Shown: piece after piece, positions 1-8,583 of the stretch | How the letters are laid out: each line of letters starts with the position of its first letter | How positions within the stretch are numbered: the first letter of the stretch is position 1 | Assembly: GCF_025245835.1 (NCBI RefSeq) | Contig: NZ_JAOBWS010000015.1 | Coordinates: 23,906 to 87,905, forward strand | Length of the DNA: 64,000 nt | From: Rheinheimera sp. 4Y26 | Lineage (GTDB): Bacteria > Pseudomonadota > Gammaproteobacteria > Enterobacterales > Alteromonadaceae | Reading direction: 5' to 3' | Made by a program: the position numbers and the translations under genes | Notes under the pieces: generated by a model | Told to the model about the DNA's origin: nothing | The model's database searches: none | What the model saw: the letters and a program-made list of their open reading frames with translations, nothing else

Positions 1-36
1 ATCCAGCGCTAAGCACACAAAGATCAGGTTCAGCGG

Positions 37-888
37 TCAATCGTCGTTTTGTTGCTGGCGCAGTTGCCGTTCCTGCATCTGGGCAAAAGCAGCCTTAATT
101 TCTTCTAACACAGCGTCGACATCGGCTGCCGCTGTTGTGTCCTGGAATTGCCCTGTTAATTCAGCTTCAGGGTCAAAATCACCGGCCTGATACAAAGCCC
201 GGATTTCTTCGGCGTATCTGGTTTTTAGCAGTTCTGGCGCAAACTGGCCGTAGTACTGCGTCATGTTGTTAATGTCGCGCTCCAGCATCCAGAGTGCATT
301 ATTATTGGCTGCTGCGTCGACCGCCTGAGGTAAGTCGATAATGACAGGGCCGTAGCTGTCGACCAATACGTTAAATTCCGACAAATCACCATGCACCAGA
401 CCCACCCCCAGCATCCGCATAATGTAACGCATCATGATGGCGTGATCTTCAATGGCCTGTTCTGCGGACATCGATACATCATTCAGCCTTGGCGCTACAT
501 CGCCATCGGCGTCTGTGACCAGTTCCATCAGCAGCACACCGTCAAAACAGCCATAAGGCTCGGGCACACGAACGCCGGCATCGGCTAATTTAGCCAGAGC
601 TGAGACTTCGGCCTGTTGCCAGCTTTGCTCTTGTTGTTCCCGACCATAACGCGAGCCTTTTTCCATCGCTCTGGCCCGGCGCGAACTGCGCACCTTGCGG
701 CCTTCCTGATACTGCACAGCCTGCTTAAAACTGCGCTGGCTGGCGTCTTTGTATACTTTGGCACAGCGGATCTGCCCGCCACAACGCACGACAAACACAG
801 CGGCCTCTTTGCCGCTCATCAGTGGCCGTAGTACTTCATCAACCAGGCCTTCATCAACCAGTGGCTGGATTCTTTTTGGTATTTTCAT
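37..888 (-). CDS. RIO1-family serine kinase
   Basis: This 283-residue protein is a RIO-type atypical protein kinase, probably a cytoplasmic ATP-dependent serine kinase. The nucleotide loop reads GKEAAVF near residues 27-33, the catalytic loop is VHGDLSEFNVLV near 165-176 with the catalytic Asp, and the metal-binding segment is IIDLPQAVD just after. The fold is complete, with no extra domain; the C-terminal 50 residues are acidic then Gln-rich. It starts at the ATG before KIPKRIQ. It stands alone on the minus strand beside the dsbA terminator. Bacterial RIO1 kinases have few known substrates, so the biological role is not assigned. Confidence 0.88.
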   Translation of the reverse strand: MKIPKRIQPLVDEGLVDEVLRPLMSGKEAAVFVVRCGGQIRCAKVYKDASQRSFKQAVQYQEGRKVRSSRRARAMEKGSRYGREQQEQSWQQAEVSALAKLADAGVRVPEPYGCFDGVLLMELVTDADGDVAPRLNDVSMSAEQAIEDHAIMMRYIMRMLGVGLVHGDLSEFNVLVDSYGPVIIDLPQAVDAAANNNALWMLERDINNMTQYYGQFAPELLKTRYAEEIRALYQAGDFDPEAELTGQFQDTTAAADVDAVLEEIKAAFAQMQERQLRQQQNDD

Positions 889-951
889 GCAGCCGTTATA
901 CCTTAGTTTGCCATGCCTTGGAATGAATCATTGTGCCAGCGTTTTTAAAGC

Positions 952-979
952 AAAAAAAAGCCCGGCAGCAGGCCGGGCT
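952..979 (-). terminator. Rho-independent terminator after the dsbA pair
   Basis: An AGCCCGGC/GCCGGGCT stem with a 5-nt loop (959-979) is followed on the minus strand by a run of T residues (952-959). It lies just past the stop of the distal dsbA-like gene and ends the srkA-dsbA transcript. Confidence 0.88.
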
Positions 980-994
980 CAGATAACACATTTA

Positions 995-1636
995 TTAGTC
1001 TTTTTTCGCCAGCAGGTAGGTCACCAGCTGTTGCAGTTCCTGATCAAAATTTTCTGAGTTCAGCTGGTCAAACTTCAGTTTGTATTTGCCATTCACCAAC
1101 AGCATAGGGACACCGGTCAGTACACGCTTTTCTGACCAGTGGTTTTGGGTAGATTTCATCGCGTTGGCGCCAGTCACAATTGGCATGCTGTTGATTTTGG
1201 CGTCAAACACCTTGCCGTCAAAATCATTGACCACTAACAGGTTGCGAATATCAGCTTCATTGCTGAAAGTAGCGCGTTTTTGATGAATATAATCAAAAAT
1301 CATCGCTGCAACTTTTTCACCCTGACCTGCGGATTTACCCACCAGATAAGCACGGGCCAGCGCGTTTTGTATCTCTGGTGCTGCGGCTTGCACAAAATCC
1401 ACATGCACTTTTTCCAGCATCACGCCTTTTGGCAGCTGATTGGCCAGTTTATTGGCGAAAGGCTCAAAGCGGAAACAATGGCCACAATAAAAGGAAAAAA
1501 ACTCTTTCACTTCAGGTTTGGCAGTGGCTTTTTCAGCCACCACTTCATAGTGGGTACCTTCAACAAATTCTGTCGCCTGAACGGTCAATGTCAGGCTGAG
1601 CAGTGCAACTGCACTGAGTAAAATACGGCGAAACAT
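995..1636 (-). CDS. Thiol:disulfide interchange protein, DsbA-like, CGHC
   Basis: A 213-residue periplasmic oxidoreductase of the DsbA family, expected to insert disulfide bonds into exported proteins. It has a signal peptide (about residues 1-21, ending VQA), a thioredoxin-fold segment EFFSFYCGHC near residues 43-53, and the cis-Pro loop TGVP near 173-176. The active site is CGHC rather than the usual DsbA CPHC. The start is supported by AGGAGG seven bases before the ATG. It is the second of two tandem dsbA paralogues, 18 bp after the first. The two proteins are clearly homologous along their length, suggesting local duplication with divergence of the active-site dipeptide, which tunes redox potential in this family. 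Confidence 0.9.
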   Translation of the reverse strand: MFRRILLSAVALLSLTLTVQATEFVEGTHYEVVAEKATAKPEVKEFFSFYCGHCFRFEPFANKLANQLPKGVMLEKVHVDFVQAAAPEIQNALARAYLVGKSAGQGEKVAAMIFDYIHQKRATFSNEADIRNLLVVNDFDGKVFDAKINSMPIVTGANAMKSTQNHWSEKRVLTGVPMLLVNGKYKLKFDQLNSENFDQELQQLVTYLLAKKD

Positions 1637-1654
1637 GATAAAACCTCCTGAAAA

Positions 1655-2293
1655 TTAAGGCAGTTGCAGTAAATGGTTAACCAGCGCTTTTAAGTCCTGT
1701 TCCAGGTTGGACTGGTCCAGTTTGCTGAGGTCGATTTTGTAGCGGCCGTTGACAATAAAAGTCGGCACCGAAGTCAGCACACGGGATTTTGACAGGGTAT
1801 TTTGTTCTTTTTGCATCAGGCTAACCTGAGATTTCACCACAAAGTTGTTGATGTTTTTGTCGTAGTCGGCGGCGTCAATACCTGCACTTAATACCACTTC
1901 ACGAATATCCTGCTCGCTGGCAAAAGCTTTGCGTTTGGTATGAATGTGGTCAAATAAAGCGCGGTTCACTTCAGTACCTTTGCCTTTTACTTTGCCAATC
2001 ACCATAGCGCGGCTTAAAGCCACCTGGGTTTCCTGTTTGGCGCCGCCCATAAAATCAACATGAAATTTTTTCAGCGCCACACCTTCAGGAAGAGATTTTT
2101 CCAGGCTCTGCACTACAGGTTCAAATGCGTTACAGTGTGGGCAATAAAAAGAGAAAAACTCTTTCACTTCAGGTTTGGCGGTTTTTTGCTCAGAAATAAC
2201 CTGATAGTGTTCACCTTCTTCATATTTACCGGCAGCTTGTACCCCAGGCACCAGCAATAAAGCCGCTGCAAACCACATCATTAATTTTTTCAT
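1655..2293 (-). CDS. dsbA: Thiol:disulfide interchange protein DsbA, CPHC
   Basis: A 212-residue DsbA with the canonical CPHC active site (EFFSFYCPHC, near residues 45-54), a signal peptide of about 20 residues ending VQAA, and the cis-Pro loop TSVPTF. Length matches Escherichia coli DsbA. It lies downstream of srkA on the same strand, as in E. coli where yihE (srkA) and dsbA form an operon. It would act in the periplasm as the primary disulfide donor, reoxidised by DsbB, which is not in this window. The immediate neighbour is a second DsbA with CGHC. Confidence 0.93.
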   Translation of the reverse strand: MKKLMMWFAAALLLVPGVQAAGKYEEGEHYQVISEQKTAKPEVKEFFSFYCPHCNAFEPVVQSLEKSLPEGVALKKFHVDFMGGAKQETQVALSRAMVIGKVKGKGTEVNRALFDHIHTKRKAFASEQDIREVVLSAGIDAADYDKNINNFVVKSQVSLMQKEQNTLSKSRVLTSVPTFIVNGRYKIDLSKLDQSNLEQDLKALVNHLLQLP

Positions 2294-2413
2294 TTTTCAG
2301 TTCCAGAGTTACGTTCTATCGTCCATTACCGGCAAGCCGGCAGTCAGCTGGCGCACAGCTTACACCAAGCTAAATTCCGCTGTATAGCTGCTTGGCCTGA
2401 TGAAATTTCATTG

Positions 2414-3397
2414 TTAATAATCAAACGGATGCATTTGCAATGATGGCTGTTGTAAACGCCATATTTGCTCCTGCAATACCACCAGCTGTTGTTGCCAATA
2501 TGCTTCGGTGTTAAACCAGGGAAAATGCAAAGGGAAAGCCGGATCGACCCAGCGTCTGGCGAGCCACTCCATATAATGCACCATCCGCATCGCTCTGAGT
2601 GCTTCAATCAATTTAAGTTCCGCAAAATCAAAATCACAAAACTGTTGATATTCATCAAGTAACAAATCAAGCCGCATTCTTTGCTCCGGCGCTTCGCCTC
2701 CCAGTAGCATCCATAAATCCTGCATGGCTGGTGCCTGACGGCAATCATCGAGATCAACAAAAAATGGCTGTTGATGATAAAACAAGTTGCCTGGATGGCA
2801 ATCGCCGTGACAGCGGATGGTGCGTTTAGGTTGATATTGTTGCTGGCATAACAGCTCTATTTGTTGCAATAACTGCTCAAGTTGTTGTCCTGTGTGCGTG
2901 CTGAACTGTCCTTGTTGCAGCAATAAATTGCGGCTTTGGCCGATAAATTCCTGCACCGACAGCTTTGGTCTGTGTAAAAAGTCTTTGGCGCCGCCAAGCT
3001 GATGGAGCTGACCTAAAAAACGCCCGAGTTGGCATAACTGTTCATCATCATCAATTTCCAATGGGCGGCCGCCGCGGCTTGGGAATACGGCAAACTGATA
3101 ACCCTGATAGGGCAGCAGGGATTGCCCCTCGACCCTAAGTGGCGCCACCACAGGGATCTCGGCTTCGGCCAGTTCAAAAGCAAACTGATGCTCTTCCAGA
3201 ATTTGTGCCGTACTCCAGCGCTGTGGCCGGTAAAACTTCACCACATAACGCAGGCCATCGTCGGCTTTAAACTGATACACCCGGTTTTCATAACTGTTTA
3301 AAGCCAACAAGCCGGATTCAGCATAAAAACCATAATGCTGGCAGGCATCAAGAATTAAGTCGGGGGAGAGTTCAGAAAAATCAAAAGCAGCGGCCAT
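2414..3397 (-). CDS. srkA: Stress response kinase A (YihE/SrkA)
   Basis: A cytoplasmic aminoglycoside-phosphotransferase-fold Ser/Thr kinase of about 327 residues. Diagnostic SrkA segments are SGLLALNSYENRVYQF near the N-terminus, CHGDCHPGNLFY as the catalytic (Brenner) motif and FVDLDDC for metal binding. In E. coli this kinase protects against stress-induced death linked to MazF and is under Cpx control. The start is set at the ATG preceding AAAFDF because a GAGG lies six bases upstream and the E. coli protein begins at the equivalent place; a TTG five codons earlier is possible. It is the first gene of the srkA-dsbA-dsbA cluster. Confidence 0.92.
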   Translation of the reverse strand: MAAAFDFSELSPDLILDACQHYGFYAESGLLALNSYENRVYQFKADDGLRYVVKFYRPQRWSTAQILEEHQFAFELAEAEIPVVAPLRVEGQSLLPYQGYQFAVFPSRGGRPLEIDDDEQLCQLGRFLGQLHQLGGAKDFLHRPKLSVQEFIGQSRNLLLQQGQFSTHTGQQLEQLLQQIELLCQQQYQPKRTIRCHGDCHPGNLFYHQQPFFVDLDDCRQAPAMQDLWMLLGGEAPEQRMRLDLLLDEYQQFCDFDFAELKLIEALRAMRMVHYMEWLARRWVDPAFPLHFPWFNTEAYWQQQLVVLQEQIWRLQQPSLQMHPFDY

Positions 3398-3462
3398 AAC
3401 CAACCTCATCAAAAGCTGTGGGCAGTGTAACCGGCTCTGGACAAGACTGCGATGGCTTTGTT

Positions 3463-3488
3463 GGAGCAGCAGCTTAAACTGCTGCTCC
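3463..3488. other. Perfect 10-bp hairpin after ccoG
   Basis: GGAGCAGCAG and CTGCTGCTCC are separated by a 6-nt loop between ccoG and srkA. There is no T run on either strand, so it is not a classical terminator; it may slow transcription leaving ccoG or stabilise a 3' end. Confidence 0.45.
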
Positions 3489-3511
3489 GGTTCAGGCTTT
3501 AAATAGCAGGA

Positions 3512-4930
3512 TTAACGGCCGGCAAAAAACTTACTGCCCTGGCTCAGTTCTACGTCAGGCTCGTCTTTGTCGCGTACCTGGAACTCTATATCCATCACAG
3601 GTTTTTTCGCATCGGCCGGGTCCAGCGACAGGCTGATCGGAATGCCGGCAGTATCGCCGCCTTTGATGGTGATTTCTTTTTCACCTATCCAGCTCGCTTG
3701 TTCCAGACCGGTGAAACTCAGCACAAAGGTTTGATCCTGCTGCGATTTATTGATGATTTTTAAGGTGTAGGTGTTTTCAATTAAACCTTCATCCGTTTCG
3801 CGGAACAAACTGCCACGGTCGCGCACCACGTCCAGCTCTGCCGGCATCCGGGTCCAGAGGGTCCAGGCAAAGGCAGTACAAACCACCAGCAGCACCACAA
3901 AATAACCCAGCAGTTTCGGCCGCAGCACTTTAGTCGGTTTGCCAGCCAGGCTGTGCTCGGTGGTGTAGCTGATCAGACCCTTGGCATAACCCATCTTGTC
4001 CATGGTGTCATCACAGGCATCAATACAGGCACCACAGTTGATGCACTCGTATTGCAGACCATTGCGGATATCAATACCTGTTGGGCACACATGCACACAG
4101 AGGTTACAGTCAATACAATCACCCAGACCTTTTTCTTTATAGTCGGCGTCTTTGCGCGAGCGTGGGCCGCGGTTTTCCCCCCGCACTGCGTCATAGGTCA
4201 CGGTAAAAGTGTCTTTATCAAACATCGCAGACTGGAAGCGGGCGTAAGGGCAAATGTGGGTACACATAATTTCGCGCATCCAGCCGGCGTTGCCATAGGT
4301 ACACACCATAAAAAACAACACAGATACCACGGCCCAGAAACCGGCATTACCGCTGAAAAAGTCGATAAACAGTTGATCTACCGGCGTAAAGTAACCGACA
4401 AAAATCAATGAAGTTAACAAGGAAAATGCCAGCCAGGCGAAGTGGGTCAGACCTTTTTTCAGCACTTTTTGCGCCGACCAGGGGTCTTTATCCAACTTCA
4501 TTCTGTTATTACGGTTGCCCTGAATTTTTTCTTCAAACCAGATAAAAATAAAGGTCCAGACCGTTTGCGGACATAAATAACCACACCAGACCCGGCCATA
4601 AAAAGTAGTAACAAAAAACAAGGCGTAAGCGCCGATGACAAAAATCCAGGCCATGATGGTGAAGTCTTGTGGCCATAAGGTCATGCCAAAAATATTAAAT
4701 TTTTGCTCGCCTATATCAAGCAGAATGGCCTGATGGCCGTCAAACTGCAGCCAGGGCAACAGCATAAACAGGCCCATAAAAATAAAACCCATATTGCGGC
4801 GTAATTTCTGATGTAAGCCTTTGACTGCCCGCACATAAATCCGATCCCGAACCGGGTAATTTTTTTGCTCTTTTGGATTGTGCATATCCACTTTAATAGG
4901 GATAGCCTGTTGCTTTTGTTGTGGTTCCAC
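3512..4930 (-). CDS. ccoG: Cytochrome c oxidase accessory protein CcoG (RdxA/FixG)
   Basis: A polytopic inner-membrane iron-sulfur protein needed for assembly of cbb3-type cytochrome oxidase, implicated in copper reduction. Transmembrane segments lie near the N-terminus, in the middle and after the ferredoxin domain. A GRVWCGYLCPQTVW motif precedes two [4Fe-4S] clusters: CIDCNLCVHVCPTGID and CINCGACIDAC. A C-terminal periplasmic immunoglobulin-like domain follows the last helix (near FAWTLWTRMP). The GTG before EPQQKQQ is chosen because AGAGG lies six bases upstream and the N-terminus then matches family members; upstream starts at 4963 (ATG) or 4978 (GTG) are possible. The ccoNOQP genes are not in the window. 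Confidence 0.92.
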   Translation of the reverse strand: MEPQQKQQAIPIKVDMHNPKEQKNYPVRDRIYVRAVKGLHQKLRRNMGFIFMGLFMLLPWLQFDGHQAILLDIGEQKFNIFGMTLWPQDFTIMAWIFVIGAYALFFVTTFYGRVWCGYLCPQTVWTFIFIWFEEKIQGNRNNRMKLDKDPWSAQKVLKKGLTHFAWLAFSLLTSLIFVGYFTPVDQLFIDFFSGNAGFWAVVSVLFFMVCTYGNAGWMREIMCTHICPYARFQSAMFDKDTFTVTYDAVRGENRGPRSRKDADYKEKGLGDCIDCNLCVHVCPTGIDIRNGLQYECINCGACIDACDDTMDKMGYAKGLISYTTEHSLAGKPTKVLRPKLLGYFVVLLVVCTAFAWTLWTRMPAELDVVRDRGSLFRETDEGLIENTYTLKIINKSQQDQTFVLSFTGLEQASWIGEKEITIKGGDTAGIPISLSLDPADAKKPVMDIEFQVRDKDEPDVELSQGSKFFAGR

Positions 4931-5041
4931 GCTGTACCTCTGATGCTGCAGCCAGGCCGGCATCTGTGTGGCCGGCACTGTGGGCGATTATAGCAGTAAA
5001 TGCTGATGGATCATGGTCTTGCCTGCATTGCGGTAGATCAA

Positions 5042-5126
5042 CTGCGGGCTTTATCACTGACATTCAGTGATCAAAGGCAAATTTTGTACCAAAATTTGCC
5101 GGGTCTGAATGCCTGATAAAGCGCAG
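5042..5126. repeat. Nested inverted repeat, MITE/REP-like
   Basis: The left arm 5042-5067 and right arm 5105-5126 are imperfect inverted repeats (shared blocks CTGCG, CTTTATCA, CATTCAG). They enclose a perfect 11-bp hairpin, GGCAAATTTTG/CAAAATTTGCC with a 3-nt loop (5076-5100). The left arm also contains ATCACTGA/TCAGTGAT. The whole 85-bp unit can fold as one cruciform. It lies between ccoG and a divergent small gene in a gap of about 350 bp; no gene is visible in that gap. Confidence 0.6.
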
Positions 5127-5286
5127 GTTCAGCCAAGAATATGTAAACTTTGGCAACAGCAAAGTGTCAACAATGATGACAGTTTACTGTGTGAATCGGG
5201 TGCAAACCGTCAAAACACAATGCCGGATTTCGTTCGGGTTATTTTATGCGTAGAATAAGCGACAATGCGCAAATAAAGGTGTAATG

Positions 5287-5649
5287 ATGAAAAAAGTCTT
5301 ATGGTTTATCGTGTTAGTGCTGGCGCTTGCCACATTGTCAGATCATCCTGTGTTGCTGCCTTATAAACAACAACTGTACGCAAAATTCAGTGATTCAGCG
5401 CAAAATGCCAGCAAGGTGAAGTCGGATCAAAGTATGCGCGCCATTAAAACCCGTTTTGCTGAAATTGGTGGCAGTCTGGGCAGAGGTCAGCAAACCGAAT
5501 TGGAACGGGTTGCCAGCAGTGCGGCCAATGTTCTGGATTTTTATCAACGGTATTGTGTGGAACGGCAGTTTCACCAACAGCTCTATGGTGACAGTATTAC
5601 GCAGGTGTGTGCTGTCATCGAGAACAACCGTGGCGGTCTGACAAATTAA
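5287..5649 (+). CDS. Hypothetical exported or membrane-anchored protein
   Basis: A 120-residue protein not recognised as a known family. An N-terminal hydrophobic segment (about residues 3-20, KKVLWFIVLVLALATL) suggests a signal anchor or signal peptide; the rest is a soluble alpha-helical region with two Cys residues (YCVER and QVCAVIE) that could form a disulfide. The second of two adjacent ATG codons is preferred, as AAGGT lies six bases upstream; the first is at 5284. The stop codon lies in the loop of a GCGGTCTG/CAGACCGC hairpin (5633-5658) shared with the convergent ribbon-helix-helix gene. Confidence 0.6.
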   Translation: MKKVLWFIVLVLALATLSDHPVLLPYKQQLYAKFSDSAQNASKVKSDQSMRAIKTRFAEIGGSLGRGQQTELERVASSAANVLDFYQRYCVERQFHQQLYGDSITQVCAVIENNRGGLTN

Positions 5650-5667
5650 CCAGACCGCACAGCGGTG

Positions 5668-6015
5668 TTACTCCACCTTTTTCACCACGACGGACTTACC
5701 TACGCCCACAGCGGCACTCTGATTTTGTTCGTTGACGCTGAGAATCAGCTGGCGGATCAATTTTGATTTTGACACGCCAGTTTCTTTACTCAGATTGTTT
5801 AACACTTCAATCGCTTCGGCACTTAAAGTGAAAGTTGCATGACGCATTGGTCCCTGACTCAGCAGATTTGCTGAATCTTCTTCCGGTGCCTGTCTGACAC
5901 TAACGATTTTGGGGATCCCCATAGCGTAGTTTTCAGCATCGGCAATAAATTCTTCCACGGTGAAAGCGCGTTTATTCGATCGTGTTGAATTTTTTTTCAG
6001 ATCGGTCAATGCCAT
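5668..6015 (-). CDS. Ribbon-helix-helix protein paired with ParA
   Basis: A 115-residue protein. The central part (about residues 58-95, HATFTLSAEAIEVLNNLSKE then TGVSKSKLIRQLI) has the strand-helix-helix pattern of ribbon-helix-helix DNA-binding proteins such as CopG and ParG. The N-terminus is basic (LKKNSTRSNKRAF), typical of ParG-type partners that stimulate ParA ATPase. Its start overlaps the 3' end of the upstream parA by 44 bp, so translation is probably coupled. It likely binds the palindromes upstream of parA, acting as partition adaptor and/or autorepressor. That function is inferred from context. Confidence 0.65.
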   Translation of the reverse strand: MALTDLKKNSTRSNKRAFTVEEFIADAENYAMGIPKIVSVRQAPEEDSANLLSQGPMRHATFTLSAEAIEVLNNLSKETGVSKSKLIRQLILSVNEQNQSAAVGVGKSVVVKKVE

Positions 6016-6670
6016 CTTCTTGAATTGCCTTCATTGCCATCAGTTCAACAATAATGTCTTTGATTTCGGTAGCCGCTTTACCATCCGGCTCAGTGTCCAT
6101 CACAGACATACCTTTTTCTTCACTGTCATCATAGATATTGCGGCTATAGGTGACGCCGTTTAACACCCGTAAATTAAAGCTGCGTACCACTTCTTTTGCA
6201 TCGAGGATCCGGTTAGCCTGATTCGGTAACGAAGGGCACTGGGTCAGTACACAGGCAACTATCATGTCGGGGTTGACCACATTACAGTTGCTGACCAAAT
6301 CTTCTAAGTGTTCCAGTGTTTTTAAATCACGGCGTTTTGGCCGTAATGGCAACAATACATGAGAGGCAACCGACATGGCGGAACGCAGCGCCACGCTATC
6401 CTGACCACCACAGTCGACGATGACATAATCGTAGTGATGTTCAAGGCTCTTCAGTTCATAACGGATCTTGCCGTACATTTGTACACAGTTGATCCATTGT
6501 ACGTTCGGTGACAGGTGGCGTTCCTGCACCCAATCAGACGTGGTTCGCTGCGGATCACAATCCACCAGAATCACGTTGGCATTTTTCTGGGTTGAAAAAT
6601 ACACGGCGATATTTTGGGCCAGACAACTTTTGCCACTACCGCCTTTTTCCCCACCGACTAACAAAATCAT
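5972..6670 (-). CDS. ParA-family ATPase
   Basis: A deviant-Walker ATPase of about 232 residues without an N-terminal HTH, like small plasmid-type (Ib) ParA proteins. The Walker A is GGEKGGSGKSCLAQN near the N-terminus, the A' motif is VILVDCDPQRTTSDW, and Walker B is YDYVIVDCGGQDS. Such proteins bind DNA non-specifically as ATP dimers and move cargo. The ATG preceding ILLVGGEKGG is chosen because GAGGG lies seven bases upstream; earlier in-frame ATGs at 6676 and 6709 are less likely. It forms a two-gene operon with the downstream ribbon-helix-helix gene. No replication or plasmid gene is adjacent, so this is a chromosomal ParA system of unknown cargo. Confidence 0.8.
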   Translation of the reverse strand: MILLVGGEKGGSGKSCLAQNIAVYFSTQKNANVILVDCDPQRTTSDWVQERHLSPNVQWINCVQMYGKIRYELKSLEHHYDYVIVDCGGQDSVALRSAMSVASHVLLPLRPKRRDLKTLEHLEDLVSNCNVVNPDMIVACVLTQCPSLPNQANRILDAKEVVRSFNLRVLNGVTYSRNIYDDSEEKGMSVMDTEPDGKAATEIKDIIVELMAMKAIQEDGIDRSEKKFNTIE

Positions 6671-6731
6671 GCACATTCCCTCTTCGTTGCGACCACGACA
6701 ATTCAGCACTGCTGCTGCAGAACTGCAGGTT

Positions 6732-6773
6732 AAACTGATAGTTCAGTGCACAGATGTTGCTGACTATCAGTTT
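6732..6773. promoter_or_regulatory. Inverted repeat upstream of parA (operator or centromere-like)
   Basis: AAACTGATAGT (6732-6742) and ACTATCAGTTT (6763-6773) form a perfect 11-bp inverted repeat with a 20-bp spacer, about 60 bp upstream of the parA start. This is a good candidate for the binding site of the ribbon-helix-helix partner. Assignment is by position and symmetry only. Confidence 0.55.
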
Positions 6774-6785
6774 CTTAGTGTAGGA

Positions 6786-6839
6786 GACAACTCTGCAGAC
6801 TGGCAAAGTTTGCCAATAAGTCTTTGCAGTTGTTGTGTC
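6786..6839. promoter_or_regulatory. Second dyad between purT and parA
   Basis: A perfect palindrome TGGCAAA-G-TTTGCCA (6801-6815) is flanked by imperfect arms (CTGCAGACT / AGTCTTTGCAG and GACAAC / GTTGTTGTGTC), giving a 54-bp dyad. It may be a second partition or operator site, or a hairpin ending purT; no T run follows on the minus strand. Confidence 0.45.
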
Positions 6840-6842
6840 CTT

Positions 6843-8024
6843 TTATAACTCCACCCTGATCTGCTGAATTACATTCAGGGCTTTTTCTACCGCTTGCTCA
6901 ATAGTGCCGGCCTGAGCCAGCGCAACACCGAGCCGGCGTTCCCCCTGTACTTCAGGTTTTCCGAATAAACGAATTTCAGTATCCGCTTCGGTCAATGCGC
7001 GGTCAAGCCCATGAAAACGCATCTGTTGTGATTGTCCCTGCACCAGTAATACAGCTGAGGCGGTGGGGCCAAGCTGCCGTATGACCGGAACAGGTAAACC
7101 CAGGATAGCGCGGGCATGCAGAGCAAACTCAGACAGGTTCTGTGACATCAGCGTCACCATGCCGGTGTCGTGTGGCCGCGGCGACACTTCGCTGAACCAG
7201 ACATCGTCTCCTTTGATAAATAATTCAACTCCAAAAACGCCACGGCCACCCAGGGCATGGGTAATACGGCGGGCATAATCTTCCGCTTTGGCAAGGGCTG
7301 CGGCTGACATAGCTTGTGGCTGCCAGGACTCGCGGTAATCCCCTTTTTCCTGACGATGGCCAATCGGCGCACAAAATTGGGTGCCGCTGACAGAGCAGAC
7401 GGTTAATAAGGTAATTTCGTAGTCAAAATCAACAAAGCCTTCCACTATCACCCGACCTTTGCCGGCGCGGCCGCCTTCCTGTGCATAAGCCCAGGCTGCT
7501 TCGACATCGGCATCAGATTTTAATACCGACTGACCTTTGCCGGACGACGACATAATGGGTTTGACCACACAGGGGTAGCCCACAGTGGCGATAGCGGCCA
7601 GATAACTGGCATGGTCATCGGCAAACTGGTAACGCGAGGTTTGCAGTTGCAGCTCTTCAGCAGCCAGACGGCGAATGCCTTCGCGGTTCATCGTCAGGTG
7701 TGCTGCACGGGCGCTTGGGATCACCTGAAAACCTTCCTGCTCCAGTTCCAGTAAAGTAGCCGTGGCGATAGCTTCTATTTCCGGCACAATCAGATCTGGT
7801 TTTTCTTTGATCACCAGCTGACGCAAGGCTGCGCCGTTGAGCATTGAAATCACATGATGGCGGTCTGCCACCTGCATGGCTGGGGCATTTACGTAGCGGT
7901 CAACGGCTATCACTTCACAGCCATAACGTTTTAATTCTATACATACTTCTTTGCCTAACTCGCCGGCGCCAAGTAACAATACCTTGGTGCTGGTTGGGCT
8001 GGCTGGGGTGCCAATGCTGGTCAT
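6843..8024 (-). CDS. purT: Formate-dependent phosphoribosylglycinamide formyltransferase
   Basis: PurT converts GAR to formyl-GAR using formate and ATP in purine biosynthesis. The 393-residue protein belongs to the ATP-grasp superfamily. Visible motifs are [15 protein letters not shown] (nucleotide-fold start), [41 protein letters not shown] (ATP-grasp loop), and [13 protein letters not shown] (metal ligands). The start is set at the ATG before TSIGTP: GGAG lies five bases upstream and this aligns with E. coli PurT. The reading frame stays open about 50 codons further upstream, but that segment does not resemble the family. Confidence 0.96.
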   Translation of the reverse strand: MTSIGTPASPTSTKVLLLGAGELGKEVCIELKRYGCEVIAVDRYVNAPAMQVADRHHVISMLNGAALRQLVIKEKPDLIVPEIEAIATATLLELEQEGFQVIPSARAAHLTMNREGIRRLAAEELQLQTSRYQFADDHASYLAAIATVGYPCVVKPIMSSSGKGQSVLKSDADVEAAWAYAQEGGRAGKGRVIVEGFVDFDYEITLLTVCSVSGTQFCAPIGHRQEKGDYRESWQPQAMSAAALAKAEDYARRITHALGGRGVFGVELFIKGDDVWFSEVSPRPHDTGMVTLMSQNLSEFALHARAILGLPVPVIRQLGPTASAVLLVQGQSQQMRFHGLDRALTEADTEIRLFGKPEVQGERRLGVALAQAGTIEQAVEKALNVIQQIRVEL

Positions 8025-8285
8025 AACCACTCCATCTGAAAAAGCCGCAGACGCTTTGGGCTGGGGCGATAAAATTTTTGGTAGATTAACAAGAAATTGG
8101 CGCTTTGCCTGCAGTTTTATCTGTATTGGCTCATGCATACCTAACCCTGGCTGAGGTGTCATGATGAGCAGCTGCACTGAATTGTCGCCATGTTGGATGG
8201 ACTGAGCCAGGCGCTGGTACTTTGCGGTGCTGCGGCGTAAAGTAGTTGGGCTGTTTTTCTATGGTTATCAGCTGAGGAGCCCATT

Positions 8286-8552
8286 ATGGATCAGGCGGTT
8301 ATCCGACATTTGCCGGAGCAACATTGTTTTGTGCTGGATTTTGCAGGGCAGCAGGCCCGGCTGGACTATCAGCTTAGTACCGATGCATCCGGTGATGCCG
8401 TGCAGGTTAATTTTACCCATACTTTTGTGCCTGAAGCAGCGCGTGGCCAGGGGCTGGCCGAACAACTGGTGCGGGCGGGGCTGAGCTGGGCCAGAGCGCA
8501 GCAGTTGCAAATCGTCGCCAGCTGCTGGTACGTAGCAAAATTTTTGCGTTAG
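8286..8552 (+). CDS. GNAT-like N-acetyltransferase (YjdJ type)
   Basis: An 88-residue protein of the short GNAT-like family that resembles the acetyl-CoA binding half of Gcn5 acetyltransferases. It carries the TFVPEAARGQGLAEQLV segment (residues about 45-61), matching the R/Q-x-x-G-x-G/A pyrophosphate loop, and ends with SCWYVAKFLR. GAGGAG sits six bases before the ATG. Substrate is unknown; members are often called COG2388 proteins. It is divergent from purT and precedes the BenE transporter by 31 bp. Confidence 0.8.
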   Translation: MDQAVIRHLPEQHCFVLDFAGQQARLDYQLSTDASGDAVQVNFTHTFVPEAARGQGLAEQLVRAGLSWARAQQLQIVASCWYVAKFLR

Positions 8553-8583
8553 TGGTTGTTGTTACAGAACACTGGGAGTAGTG

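Noticed and set aside
8025..8177. N-terminal extension of PurT by 51 codons
   Set aside because: The family start aligns with the ATG at 8024, which has its own GGAG; the upstream segment does not resemble PurT.
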